A stretch of DNA of 64,000 bases, taken from assembly GCA_949358305.1 (NCBI GenBank), contig OX442314.1:51218581-51282580 (forward strand). The letters run 5' to 3'. Of this stretch, positions 44,822-54,275 are shown piece by piece. Position 1 is the first letter of the stretch; the number at the start of each line of letters is the position of its first letter. A program made the translations under genes and the position numbers. This DNA comes from Strigamia acuminata. Taxonomy: Eukaryota; Arthropoda; Chilopoda; Geophilomorpha; Linotaeniidae. Below the pieces are notes generated by a model, which saw only the letters and a program-made list of their open reading frames with translations, ran no database searches and was not told the DNA's origin.

Positions 44822-45588
44822 TACAAGGTGTCCCAAATGAACGAAGCCAGTCAAATATTTCCTGAGCTATTGCATCTAGGTTAACTTTGATGAAGCGATC
44901 ATATAGGAAGTTGGGTAAGAGCAATCCAATGATGTCATCAAATTTGACCTTGCAGGCCATTTTCAAGGTCATTCACTTGCTAACTTCTAAACCAATCAGG
45001 TTAGAGCAAAAAAGTCAATTACAAAGTTGTAGAGCGCCATCAAATTAGTACTATCCAACTTATCTTAGTCATCCTAAGTTAAATGTTTTCTTTTTAAAAA
45101 GGAGACAAATCAGCTGAAATAAAGCCAGCCATTGTGACAAAACTTAAATTTCTATTACAAAAATATTGAATTACTTAAATAAACGTATTCAAATGTGCAT
45201 CATTATGCAAGTAAACAAGAAAAACCACTGCCTTTTTTAATGCTCAATAATTATTTTATCACAAGAATAAAAAATTTCACTTTGCTGATTTTTTTTCTAA
45301 AATGTCTCCTTTTTAAAAAGAAAACATTTAACTTAGGATGACTAAGATAAGTTGGATAGTACTAATTTGATGGCGCTCTACAACTTTGTAATTGACTTTT
45401 TTGCTCTAACCTGATTGGTTTAGAAGTTAGCAAGTGAATGACCTTGAAAATCGCCTTCAAGGTCAAATTTGATGACATCATTGGATTGCTCTCACCCAAC
45501 TTCCTATATGATCGCTTCATCAAAGTTGGCCTAGATGCAATAGCTCAGGAAATATTTGACTGGCTTCGTTCATTTGGGACACCTTGTA
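44822..45588. mobile_element. MITE with 286-bp terminal inverted repeats and TA target duplication
   Basis: Left arm 44822-45107 and right arm 45303-45588 are near-perfect inverted copies, starting TACAAGGTGTCCCAAATG. TA flanks both sides (44820-44821, 45589-45590). The 195-bp centre is AT-rich and non-coding. TA duplication fits a Tc1/mariner-like mobiliser. Mirror-image short ORFs in both arms are a by-product. Confidence 0.9.
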
Positions 45589-46433
45589 TAGTTACTTGTG
45601 AATGTGATAAGAGTTTTTCGAGTGGTAAGTTTTCGTCAGATATTCTTGGCTATTAATGTGTATTATAAGTGCCACACTTGAAATAAACAGACTATTAATT
45701 TGTATATTGAAGCCTGGGGCGTTTGTCGACTTCGACGACCTGTGTCGACAGCACATGGCTGAATAGTTAGGGTGAAGTGTTAAGTTTTCTCAAAAATGGA
45801 ACTTTTCGAATAACCGGTCGTCACCGACCAGGCAACGCAATTGATTTGCCCATTCTGCGTCGGCAGTGGATGGGTTTGGCGTCGGCAGGTTCAGCACTTA
45901 TGAAATGTCAGAATTGCAGAGATTAGAAACAAGGTGCGACCGGGCCTTGAGCCTTGGCACAAGGAGATTGCTCCTCATGTCCTAAAGGGCATGAAGCCGA
46001 GCACGAAGAGGGTGTGATGAGCCACTTGTCCCAAATGTAAGCTGTTTTACAACAGCTAAAGCGAGGCCGCTAACGTGGACCCGCGCTTTCTGACCATGGC
46101 CCAATCTCAGGCCAACGAGAGACGCCAACTGGAACCTCTCTGACCACCAACTCCACCGGCAACATCTGGGATCCCGCATGTCATGCCATGCCCAAAGAAG
46201 ACGTCGTGGAACGAGGTGTGTTGACGATCAAAAAGGCCGCTGAGATCGACTGCCAGTCCGCCAGTGACTTGGTAGAACGCTTGGCCTCTGCTAGTAAACT
46301 AACAGGATCATCAAGTCTATCTTTGAAGAGTCTCCAACCGTCGAGCAAGTGGCAGCCATTTTTACAAGTGAGTTTTTTTTTTCTAATTTTAAGCCTCTGG
46401 CATAAATCAAGTCAGGTGATTAGTGTTAATTTT
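45589..46433. other. Region without a recognised gene
   Basis: GTGTATTATAAGTGCCACAC (about 45656) resembles the hairpins at 51780 and 52811. Coding-like but broken sequence lies at about 45900-46370, ending in a donor-like ACAAG|TGAGT. I could not identify it. Confidence 0.35.
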
Positions 46434-47243
46434 TATAGAAGTTTTATAGAATTTTTATAGAATTTTTATAGATTTTTTATAGATTTTTTATAGATTTTTT
46501 ATAGATTTTTTATAGATTTTTTATAGATTTTTTATAGATTTTTTATAGATTTTTTATAGATTTTTTATAGATTTTTTATAGATTTTTTATAGATTTTTTA
46601 TAGATTTTTTATAGATTTTTTATAGATTTTTTATAGATTTTTTATAGATTTTTTATAGATTTTTTATAGATTTTTTATAGATTTTTTATAGATTTTTTAT
46701 AGATTTTTTATAGATTTTTTATAGATTTTTTATAGATTTTTTATAGATTTTTTATAGATTTTTTATAGATTTTTTATAGATTTTTTATAGATTTTTTATA
46801 GATTTTTTATAGATTTTTTATAGATTTTTTATAGATTTTTTATAGACTTTTTATAGATTTTTTATAGATTTTTTATAGATTTTTTATAGATTTTTTATAG
46901 ATTTTTTATAGATTTTTTATAGATTTTTTATAGATTTTTTATAGATTTTTTATAGATTTTTTATAGATTTTTTATAGATTTTTTATAGATTTTTTATAGA
47001 TTTTTTATAGATTTTTTATAGATTTTTTATAGATTTTTTATAGATTTTTTATAGATTTTTTATAGATTTTTTATAGATTTTTTATAGATTTTTTATAGAT
47101 TTTTTATAGATTTTTTATAGATTTTTTATAGATTTTTTATAGATTTTTTATAGATTTTTTATAGATTTTTTATAGATTTTTTATAGATTTTTTATAGATT
47201 TTTTATAGATTTTTTATAGATTTTTTATAGATTTTTTATAGAA
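46434..47243 (+). repeat. 11-bp satellite (TTTTTTATAGA)n, ~73 copies
   Basis: An 810-bp homogeneous array; the first units are TTTTTATAGAA, and one C substitution lies near 46847. Remnants of the same motif follow the solo LTR (48733-48765) and recur at 49272-49345. Confidence 0.97.
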
Positions 47244-47349
47244 CTTGTGGTGACCCTGAGCCACTTTTATTCAATTTAATGTGTTTTTATTTAATAAAAG
47301 AGTCACCACGAAAGAAGTTGTATCTACATTTTATTTTGGTAATATTTGT

Positions 47350-47641
47350 GTTTGGCACACGCCAAACAATTACATAATTAGGGGAGAAAATCCTCCCCTA
47401 ACACGGTTCGCCCCAATATTATGTGGGGTGAGGCGTTAATTAACCGCTTAGTGAGACAAAATCCTTTGTTTCACTAAATTACGACGTCTGCTCAGCATCC
47501 ACTGCGCATATATGAAGCGTGCCTGGCACACGCCACCCTTCCCATAGCCAACGGTTATGGTGCAATAATAACGGCTTTTGGCGCAACAAAATCCTTTGTT
47601 GTGCCAAAATTAGTAATCTGCACATATTTCGTGCGCAGATT
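47350..47641. repeat. Hairpin cluster A in the solo LTR
   Basis: GTTTGGC/GCCAAAC (47350/47361); TTAGGGGAG/CTCCCCTAA (47378/47393); CCCCA/TGGGG (47411/47423); TTAGTGAGACAAA/TTTGTTTCACTAA (47448/47465, one G.T); CCATAGCC/GGTTATGG (47542/47553); TTTTGGCGCAACAAA/TTTGTTGTGCCAAAA (47576/47595, 15 bp with one G.T); AATCTGCACA/TGCGCAGATT (47615/47632, one mismatch). Confidence 0.9.
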
Positions 47642-47650
47642 TCGAGAGTG

Positions 47651-47657
47651 TATAAAA
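47651..47657 (+). promoter_or_regulatory. TATA box of the solo LTR
   Basis: TATAAAA in GAGTGTATAAAACCCC, right after the last hairpin of cluster A. Transcription would start around 47680. Confidence 0.55.
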
Positions 47658-47970
47658 CCCCAAATTTTGGCGGTTTGGCCTACTCTTGACACAACACACC
47701 AACAACAAATAACCCACATGATCATCACTGAAGAACTTCAAACAAAAGGATTCCAAGTGCTGACCGGGTTTATACGTTTTGGTGAGTTAAGAGACATTGC
47801 TGTTTCCACTGAATAAATTCGGTAGAACCAGCCACATTTGCGTACAGGCATCGAATTTCGGGTAACGCCCGAGAAACTCCGCTCACCCGCCGCCGTCGAG
47901 TCGCGTTGACTTGTTCCGTGATTTGCCTCCGTCGATCGAGCAACCCATCGCCGTCAACCATCGTGAGAAG

Positions 47971-48536
47971 ACAGTGAACCACCTGCGAGCTTTACTCCGG
48001 AGTTCACTGTTTCATCGCCATCGTACGAGCGAAGGAAATTTGTTCCCGCTCGTTGTCAACTATTGTGAGTCTCGTCCGACTTGTTCCGAGACTCATCGTC
48101 GTCGTCAACGGCAAACTTCTCGTGGAGAATCGTCGCCGCTATCTGTAAACCACCTGCGAGCTTTACTCCGGAGTTTACAGATAAAAGTAGCAGTTTTCAA
48201 CCAGAAATAATATTTCTCCGGCAAGTCCGTCTCGCCATTTTTCCGAGCGCAACAAGCAGTCGTTTGTTGCGCGCCAAACACTCGCGCCCAACGAACAACT
48301 TTCAACCAGAAATAATATTTCTCCGGCAAGTCCGTCTCGCCATTTTTCTGAGCGCAACAAGCAGTCGTTTGTTGCGCGCCAAACACTCGCGCCCAACGAT
48401 CAACCGTCGTTGTTGGCGCCTTTTTCCTTTGTTTCAAGTGAGCGTAACCGTTTCACTTGGCGCATTCTTCACTCATTTTCTCCCTTAGTTTTAACCACTA
48501 ATTCTGGTAAATTCATTAATTATATCTCCTATAATT
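47971..48536. repeat. Hairpin cluster B in the solo LTR
   Basis: ACAGTGAAC/GTTCACTGT (47971/48002); ACGAGCG/CGCTCGT (48025/48047); TGAGTCTCG/CGAGACTCA (48066/48087); ATCTGTAAAC/GTTTACAGAT (48141/48173); AGAAAT/ATTTCT (48203/48212); GCGCAACAA/TTGTTGCGC (48247/48264, repeated 105 bp later); CAAGTGA/TCACTTG (48435/48453); AATTATA/TATAATT (48518/48530). Confidence 0.9.
48195..48404 (+). repeat. 105-bp tandem duplication in the solo LTR
   Basis: Two nearly identical 105-bp copies starting at about 48195 and 48300, each carrying the AGAAAT/ATTTCT and GCGCAACAA/TTGTTGCGC hairpins. Confidence 0.92.
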
Positions 48537-48731
48537 ATATTTGTAATTTTCGCATAAATAAAACATTTTTGTATTTTATTCAATTCAAACTGTCGTTTTC
48601 CTTTCATAAAATTACCCCTAGACACCACACAGGCAACCGAGTATAAGGCCTATAGACGGCATCTCACTTGCGAACTACTCTTAACAAGGTAAGTATTTGT
48701 TTTAGAGTGGAAAGCCCGGAGGATCGCAACA

Positions 48732-50139
48732 AACCTTTTATAGAACTTTTTATAGAATATTTTGTCACAGTCCAGGATTCACGTGTATAACCCTACGCGT
48801 TGTTTCCCCTGTATTTGTGTTTGTTTTGTTAGCTTTCCTACCTTTTTGTGTTATGTTTGTGAGTTTTCCCTAGTTTTCTCTTACCTTCTCCTAACTTTTC
48901 TTATTTCTTGTCTCTTTTCTCTTACTTTCTTCTAGTTTTCTATCTTTAGTTTATGTTTTTGATGCAATCACTTTTGCAAATTCTTTCCAGTCGGGACATG
49001 TCGTCATGAGTCGTGCTGATCAGCATGCACCGACGCATCCAATTGGTTTTTGTCTTTTCCGTGATTGGTTGGACTTGGCCCAGTCTATTCTGGACCAAGT
49101 TTACCTTTCACCCTTTTTTCTCAGTTTCCAGTCAGTTGTGTTTGGTATGCCGAAAGCGTAAGAGTTCTAACCAGCCAGTGTTCATCGCTAAACATAATCC
49201 ACGAGGCAGCTGCCTTTAAGCCTACCCTTGCTCAGTTGGACCTGAATTAAGACCACTGAGTTCTCTTCATCATCAAGAATTTTATAGAATTTTTATAAAA
49301 CGTTTATAGAATTTTACAGTATTTTGATAGAATTTTATAGTATAATATTATAAATATAGTATATGTTAAGGAAATTGCCAATAAATTGTAAAAATTTTGG
49401 TGAAATGTAAAAAAAAAATTTAAAAAAAGTGAGGAAATTGTGAAAAACTCTGAAAATACTGAATGTGCGACCTGAAGTGTAAATGAGTAGGTGTGACCGT
49501 CAGGCCACTTGGGGTGACCCACGTCACTGCCACACACCACCGTGCGGCCCCAAGATCACCCCGTCATTGGGTAAAATGATCTAGCCCGGGGGAAGGAGGG
49601 AGCTGAGTGGTGTGGGGAGGACATGCAGAGAGAGAGAGAGTGCGGACACCGACCAGGACGGTCGTGTGTTAAGAGTTCCAGGAGTTGTAGACATCGAGGG
49701 GACAAGACGTTTCCCGGCTGTGAGGACTCTGCATTCCTTCCCATTCACCACAGCGACGCTCAGTACTATGGTAGAGTCCATAGTGCAGTCTTCATGAGTG
49801 GCCCCTGCGAGTCGTAGGTAAGTACGACATGAATGTAATGTTGAACCGACTACGTCACCTATTGGGCTCACGCCCAGTGTGTGACGGGTCGGTTGCCGGT
49901 GCGGCGTGCCGTCGTGGCACCCCTGCAACGGGTAACGGGATTCCCCATATCCAACGCAATAAAGGCCAACCAACCAATATTGTGGGATTCCCCGTTATTT
50001 ACGTGAGTACGCGTCCCAAACTAGTGTCTACAGTCCCCTGTTTGTACAAGCGAAGACCATATCAGTCACACTGCACGCTTCCGTACGGCATTTTACGTTG
50101 TTTTCTGCGTTCGCCTCGCCTACAGATTCCAGAATTCGT
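48732..50139. other. Non-coding region with satellite remnants
   Basis: TTTTATAGAA remnants at 48733-48765 and 49272-49345. A GC-richer part (49500-50100) has short frames on both strands but no recognisable protein. Confidence 0.45.
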
Positions 50140-50478
50140 GCAACTGCAATTCCAATCAACTGCGCCTCCGCCACTAAAAGGCCTGCAGCTCCTTGGCTAC
50201 AAGATATCTGGCAAAGTCTTACTGCAGGAGGCTTTTTGGAGGACGCTGCCACGTTGTTTACGGCCGGGTGGCGCCCGTCAACCGTCACAACATATTCTTC
50301 GAGGATTCAGAAGTGGCAGAAATTTTTGAGTGAAGGGCCGGCTATTGACCGTGAAGAACCTTTGACCATTCATCAAACAACAAACAAAGGATTTGAATCC
50401 TTGGTGGCTAAGACTGCAAATTTTTTGGCCTTCCGCTTTCAGGAAGGGAAGTCCCATCCCACCATTTCCGGACGTGCT
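50140..50478 (+). pseudogene. Third tyrosine recombinase fragment (core-binding domain only)
   Basis: Closely related to 44006-44310 and in one frame: LQDIWQSLTAGGFLEDAATL, TAGWRPSTVTTYSSRIQKWQ, IHQTTNKGFESLVAKTANFL and FRFQEGKSHPTISG. It keeps the 45 bp lost in the second copy but breaks off at CCATTTCCGG, before the catalytic domain. Confidence 0.75.
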
Positions 50479-51054
50479 TTCCTGAGCCAGATAAATTTAC
50501 TGGCCATTGATTTGTAGTCTGGTTATTTTCTGCGCGTAAAGCAAACTGAAATCAATGCTCGAAACATTTATACAGGAATATCCAATGGAAGTCAACTTTC
50601 ACACTTTTCTGGCTTACAATGATGCATGCTTAGGGGAACCCACGTTAGGGTATTACGCTGCTATGAAAGCTCTAGATATGGAATTAGCCTGGGGTCCCGT
50701 GCTGCATTTGCTTAGTTTCGCCGTCCTTCATAGTGGACTTTAGCTTAATTAGGCACCAGTTGAGCCTTTGGATGCATTTGAGTGGCCATAAGCCACTTCT
50801 TTGTAAGTATTTGTGGAGTGAACACGCATTAAATTTTTCTCCTGTTTTATTATTGTTATTATTATTGTTTTATTATTGTTTCTGCACAAATTACTACAGA
50901 AAAGTAGTCAATGTGGTATTTTTTTCTACCTCTATCAATACATACCTATCTACTTTTCTATCTTTAAGCTAATTTTTTGACGCAAGTTGCACAAACAAAA
51001 TAATCTTGTTTTAGGTGCAGAAAAAAATTTTGCTTTAATTCCTTGCAACTTTGA
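50479..51054. other. No gene recognised
   Basis: A 62-codon frame from an ATG (50555-50743, MLETFIQEYPMEVNFHTF) is open but I recognise nothing in it. A (TTA)n-rich microsatellite lies at about 50846-50880. Confidence 0.3.
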
Positions 51055-51285
51055 CAATTAAAAACAAACATTCTCAACAAAACACCTGGATACTTTGAAA
51101 TCCCTGAAGAAGATCCTGATTATGAAGACAGTTATGATTCTGTTCAAGCTATTACACCCACAAAACGATTTGTCATTCCCATAAAAAGAAAATTAGAAAT
51201 TATTGATGACTTGCACAGAAAATATCCAAACTGGAAGTTGAAATTGCTTCAGACAAATGGAGCACGTGAACTTTTATCACTTTAA
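51055..51285 (+). pseudogene. Unidentified coding fragment, about 76 codons
   Basis: Open without an ATG, with protein-like composition: KTPGYFEIPEEDPDYEDSYD, then KRFVIPIKRKLEIIDDLHRK and YPNWKLKLLQTNGARELLSL before a stop. The latter part looks like a helical N-terminal region of a transposase, but I cannot name the family. Broken coding-like sequence continues to about 51605. Confidence 0.35.
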
Positions 51286-51779
51286 CATTGAAACGGTGAA
51301 AAGGCCAGATTGAAAATGTTAACAACCATAGAAAACACCTTCATGATAGTAATAGTTTTGTTTTAAAAAAAATTCCATGAAGCTCGTTTGGATTTCAAGA
51401 TAGTACAGACCTCTTACTTGCGTCAAAGGGCATTGATGAAATATTTGGCTATAAGATCCTAATTTACACTAGAAGGCAACACTGTAATGGGCAACACAGT
51501 GAATGTGTTGGTATTTGGGTGCTATTGGCCCAGAAATACCATACTGTGAATATTATCAACACAGGGTATTCTGCATCCTCTAAAGACAGTTTGATATATT
51601 GCCACTAGTTTATTGTTAAACTAAGGATGATTTGTTCTGTATTGATCAACTTTTCACATAACATGGCTGCTTATATGTGTCAGCCACTTCCATGCAATGT
51701 TTCTTTCATTTTATCCAGTCATGTAAGTTTATATGATTAAATTAACACTTTTATTTTGTATATTGTTAGTTGTTGCATT

Positions 51780-51806
51780 GTTTGGCGTGTATTATAAACG
51801 CCAAAC
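51780..51806. repeat. Hairpin GTTTGGCG/CGCCAAAC around TATTATAAA
   Basis: Perfect 8-bp arms with an 11-nt loop containing TATTATAAA. Arm sequence resembles the first solo-LTR hairpin (47350). Confidence 0.8.
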
Positions 51807-52382
51807 CGTCCACGCACGCCAACACGTCGTGCTTTGCAAGAGGAACAATTTATGTGAGTGAGGACTGGATTCGTCTGTGCCCGAGTAGGTTGTGTTGGAC
51901 TGTGTTGGAACGGCGTGAGGTGCGGGCATGAGCTTGAGCGGGGAGGAGAAGACATCAAGACAGTGAGTGAGGCCAAGGTTACAATGACGGCAACGAACGT
52001 CAGGAGTGAGCCGAGCTTGTACAAGCGGCTGGAGTACTGCCTTTTGACGTCCACGGCGAGGTAACTACGCAGTGCCAGCGCTGGAGCCGTTGGATAGGAC
52101 GGTAGGAGATATATATGATGGCGGCGAGCATCGTGAATCCTGACATACTTCATTATAGGGAGTTTTATTTTTATTCCTTTTGTTACCGTACTTGTTCTAA
52201 GAATGGAGGCAACGACGAGATTTGTTAATTCAATATGAGGCCCCGTGGAACAACAACATGTGGCACACTTGGATGATGTACAGTGGTGTAACCACGCACA
52301 TAAGTGAACAGTTGGACTTTGATGTTGGAACTACACTCCACTTGTTCCGCGAAAATGTGAGAATTCGAATTTGAACGCCCAA

Positions 52383-52475
52383 TTCGGTAAGACATTCAAA
52401 TTGGTATAATTTTACCGTTCAATAAATTCAATTCTGGAAACAATTTTATTTGTTCCAAAAACAACTGTAATACTC
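52383..52475 (+). repeat. Dispersed ~90-bp repeat, copy 2
   Basis: Matches 43723-43815. Confidence 0.8.
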
Positions 52476-52810
52476 TTGTGCCACCAACCCATGCCCTCAG
52501 TCTGATATTCCATGTCAACATAGTTATACCTCAAGCTCAGTGAGCACAGTGCAATCCTGCCATTACGTTTGTAAGTACAATTTAATAAAATCTTCCAACT
52601 TTAAATTAATTTTTTAATTTATTTTTAGATGATGGACGGTAGACCATATACAAGCGGCATATACAAGGGACATCTCGGCCAATGGGAGAGCTACAGGAAT
52701 GCTGTCCTTAGTCGCCTGTGTTTCAATATGTTTTCTATCTAAATGGATCTCATTTGTAAGTTTATAGTAGATTAAATGTTTTATTTAGTTTAATTACATT
52801 GATTTTTGTT

Positions 52811-52839
52811 TGTGTGGCACGTTCTTTAAGTGCCACACA
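52811..52839. repeat. Hairpin TGTGTGGCAC/GTGCCACACA
   Basis: Perfect 10-bp arms with a 9-nt loop. It begins TGTGTGGC, like the first bases of the LTRs at 47246 and 53506, and may be a third LTR fragment. Confidence 0.75.
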
Positions 52840-53507
52840 CGCGTACATTTCCCGTTTTCAGTCCGGGCGCGCGTACTTTGTTTTTTCGCAGATTCCCGTA
52901 CGTGAATTTGCGGGCGCCTTTCAAACGCTTTCACCACTTGACCAGGGTCAAGCATTCTTCTGCTACAGAAATAACATCGATGAGTCATTAACCAATCAAA
53001 GACAGACACCTGTTTCGAGAGTCAACTTTAACCTCACTCTCGTTATTCAACATTCTCACGAAAAAGAATGTAATAAGGTTACTTTTTGGTTCATTTTATT
53101 ACAACATTTGAACGAAGTCCAGAACATTGGGCCGCGACTGAGTTGGTTAATCAAATTAAAAAACTCATTTTCAAAAATTATTTTCAAACAAATTTTTGCC
53201 AACTAGGAGTTCAATTTTTGTATTTAAATGCCATTAGAAATGTGGAATAAGTGTTCAATGTTCAAAAGACGAACAGAACAAGCCGCGAGTATATGCACAT
53301 GCATGAGAAATGTGGGCTTACATTATAAACACATTTAAATGCCACATTTATGTTAAGAATGCCGGCTTACAATACAATGCACAGAAATTTTAAACACAAA
53401 GAAAGGCCAAAAAATAATAATAAAATGAAGTAAAGAAATTTGCAAATGACCAGAGCTCTCTTCTGGTTCCATTGAGACTGTCAAGTCATCAGTTTATCCA
53501 GAGGTTG

Positions 53508-53997
53508 CGGTGGCCCGGATGCCACCGAGAAGTTAGCATTTATTTTATTTGGCGATTAAAATGCAGAGAAAATAAGTCAATTTCTTTGTAAAACAGAATA
53601 AATAAATCTGGAATTTGTTTGTGTTATTTTAGCAGAGTTTGCTTTATTATTTTTGTATTGAAACCCGAATAAAGATTGTTCGCTTGAATTAAAATAAAGT
53701 GTGTTTATTTTGGAATTAATTTGAAAAAAATTAGTAAATTAATTATTTAAGTATTTGAGTAATAATTTAATTTAGCAAAAGTTGCTGTTTTATTATTTCT
53801 TTGATTTAAGTTATTCAAGGAAGTTGAGTCAATTAATTGTAGCAAATGAAGTCTAGCAAAGTTATTTTTAGAACTCCAGCAAGCCTGCTAAAGTCTGCAA
53901 AGTGGGTGAGTGGGAGGTTGCCAGGGCAACCTGCCCACAAGGAGCCAATACAGGAAATGCTTCCTGTCAAATGAGGAAAATTGTGAGAAAATCCTCA
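53508..53997. repeat. Hairpins in the first part of the gypsy LTR
   Basis: CGGTGGC/GCCACCG (53508/53521) at the LTR start; GTGGGAGGTTGCC/GGCAACCTGCCCAC (53910/53925, 12 pairs with a small bulge); ACAGGAA/TTCCTGT (53950/53961); TGAG/CTCA around AAAATC (53984/53994). Confidence 0.85.
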
Positions 53998-54072
53998 GTC
54001 TTGTTCCAGCATTTGTCAAATCCAGTCATACAGAAATTGTCCAGAAAAACCTGAAAACTCTGCCTGATTTCA

Positions 54073-54275
54073 TGACAAAATTTGTCAAGCTACGAGACTC
54101 ACTTCTTGAAACAATAAATTTTGTTGTTTTGAGAGCCCTTTCTTGAATAACCAGTTTGGTTGTTTCGAGATATCATTCTTGTTACTAAACATTTTTAGTA
54201 ACGAGATTTCACATTCTTGCAACAGCACGAACGCTGTTGTGAGATTTCATTCTTGTCGCTGACTATTTCAGCGAC
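54073..54275. repeat. Tandem array of six hairpins with constant linkers
   Basis: TGACAAA/TTTGTCA (54073/54081); AAACAA/TTGTTT (54109/54124); AATAACCA/TGGTTGTT (54146/54157, one T.G); GTTACTAAA/TTTAGTAAC (54181/54194); CAACAGC/GCTGTTG (54220/54233); GTCGCTGA/TCAGCGAC (54255/54268). The last five stems are entered by TTCTTG and left by GAGA followed by TTTCATTC-like linkers. Stem sequences are unrelated to one another. Confidence 0.92.

Larger units (their letters stand above)
47246..48731 (+). mobile_element. Probable solo LTR (1486 bp) of a Ty3/gypsy family, hairpin-rich
   Basis: Interrupts the TTTTTATAGA satellite. Starts TGTGGTGACCCTGAGCCAC and ends GGAGGATCGCAACA, with TG...CA ends. Length and both ends resemble the inferred gypsy 5' LTR at 53506-54976 (TGCGGTGGCCCGGATGCCAC; AGTGGA...GGATCACATCA). 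Flanks GAACT and AACCT are an imperfect target duplication. No coding region is attached, hence solo. It has a TATAAAA box at 47651 and some fifteen hairpins. Boundaries are inferred. Confidence 0.65.
51286..53505. other. Non-coding region with hairpins and dispersed repeat
   Basis: Holds hairpins at 51780 and 52811, the second dispersed repeat copy, and exon-like bits such as 52630-52742 after a TTTTTAG acceptor. No protein recognised. Confidence 0.4.

Noticed and set aside
44757-45656. Two related ORFs starting MTLKMACKVKFDDIIGLL and MTLKIAFKVKFDDIIGLL
   Set aside because: They are the two inverted arms of the MITE read on opposite strands, not a gene pair.
46432-47245. Coding or enhancer role for the TTTTTTATAGA stretch
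   Set aside because: A simple satellite explains it fully; only its possible curvature is worth noting.
47350-48536. CRISPR-like repeat-spacer array
   Set aside because: The repeats are hairpins of differing sequence, not identical direct repeats, and the genome is eukaryotic.
51737-52153. 138-codon minus-strand frame
   Set aside because: Covers a TATA-containing hairpin and promoter-like sequence; no conserved motif seen.
52799-53206. 135-codon plus-strand frame
   Set aside because: Non-ATG start, spans the 52811 hairpin, and composition shows no protein family.
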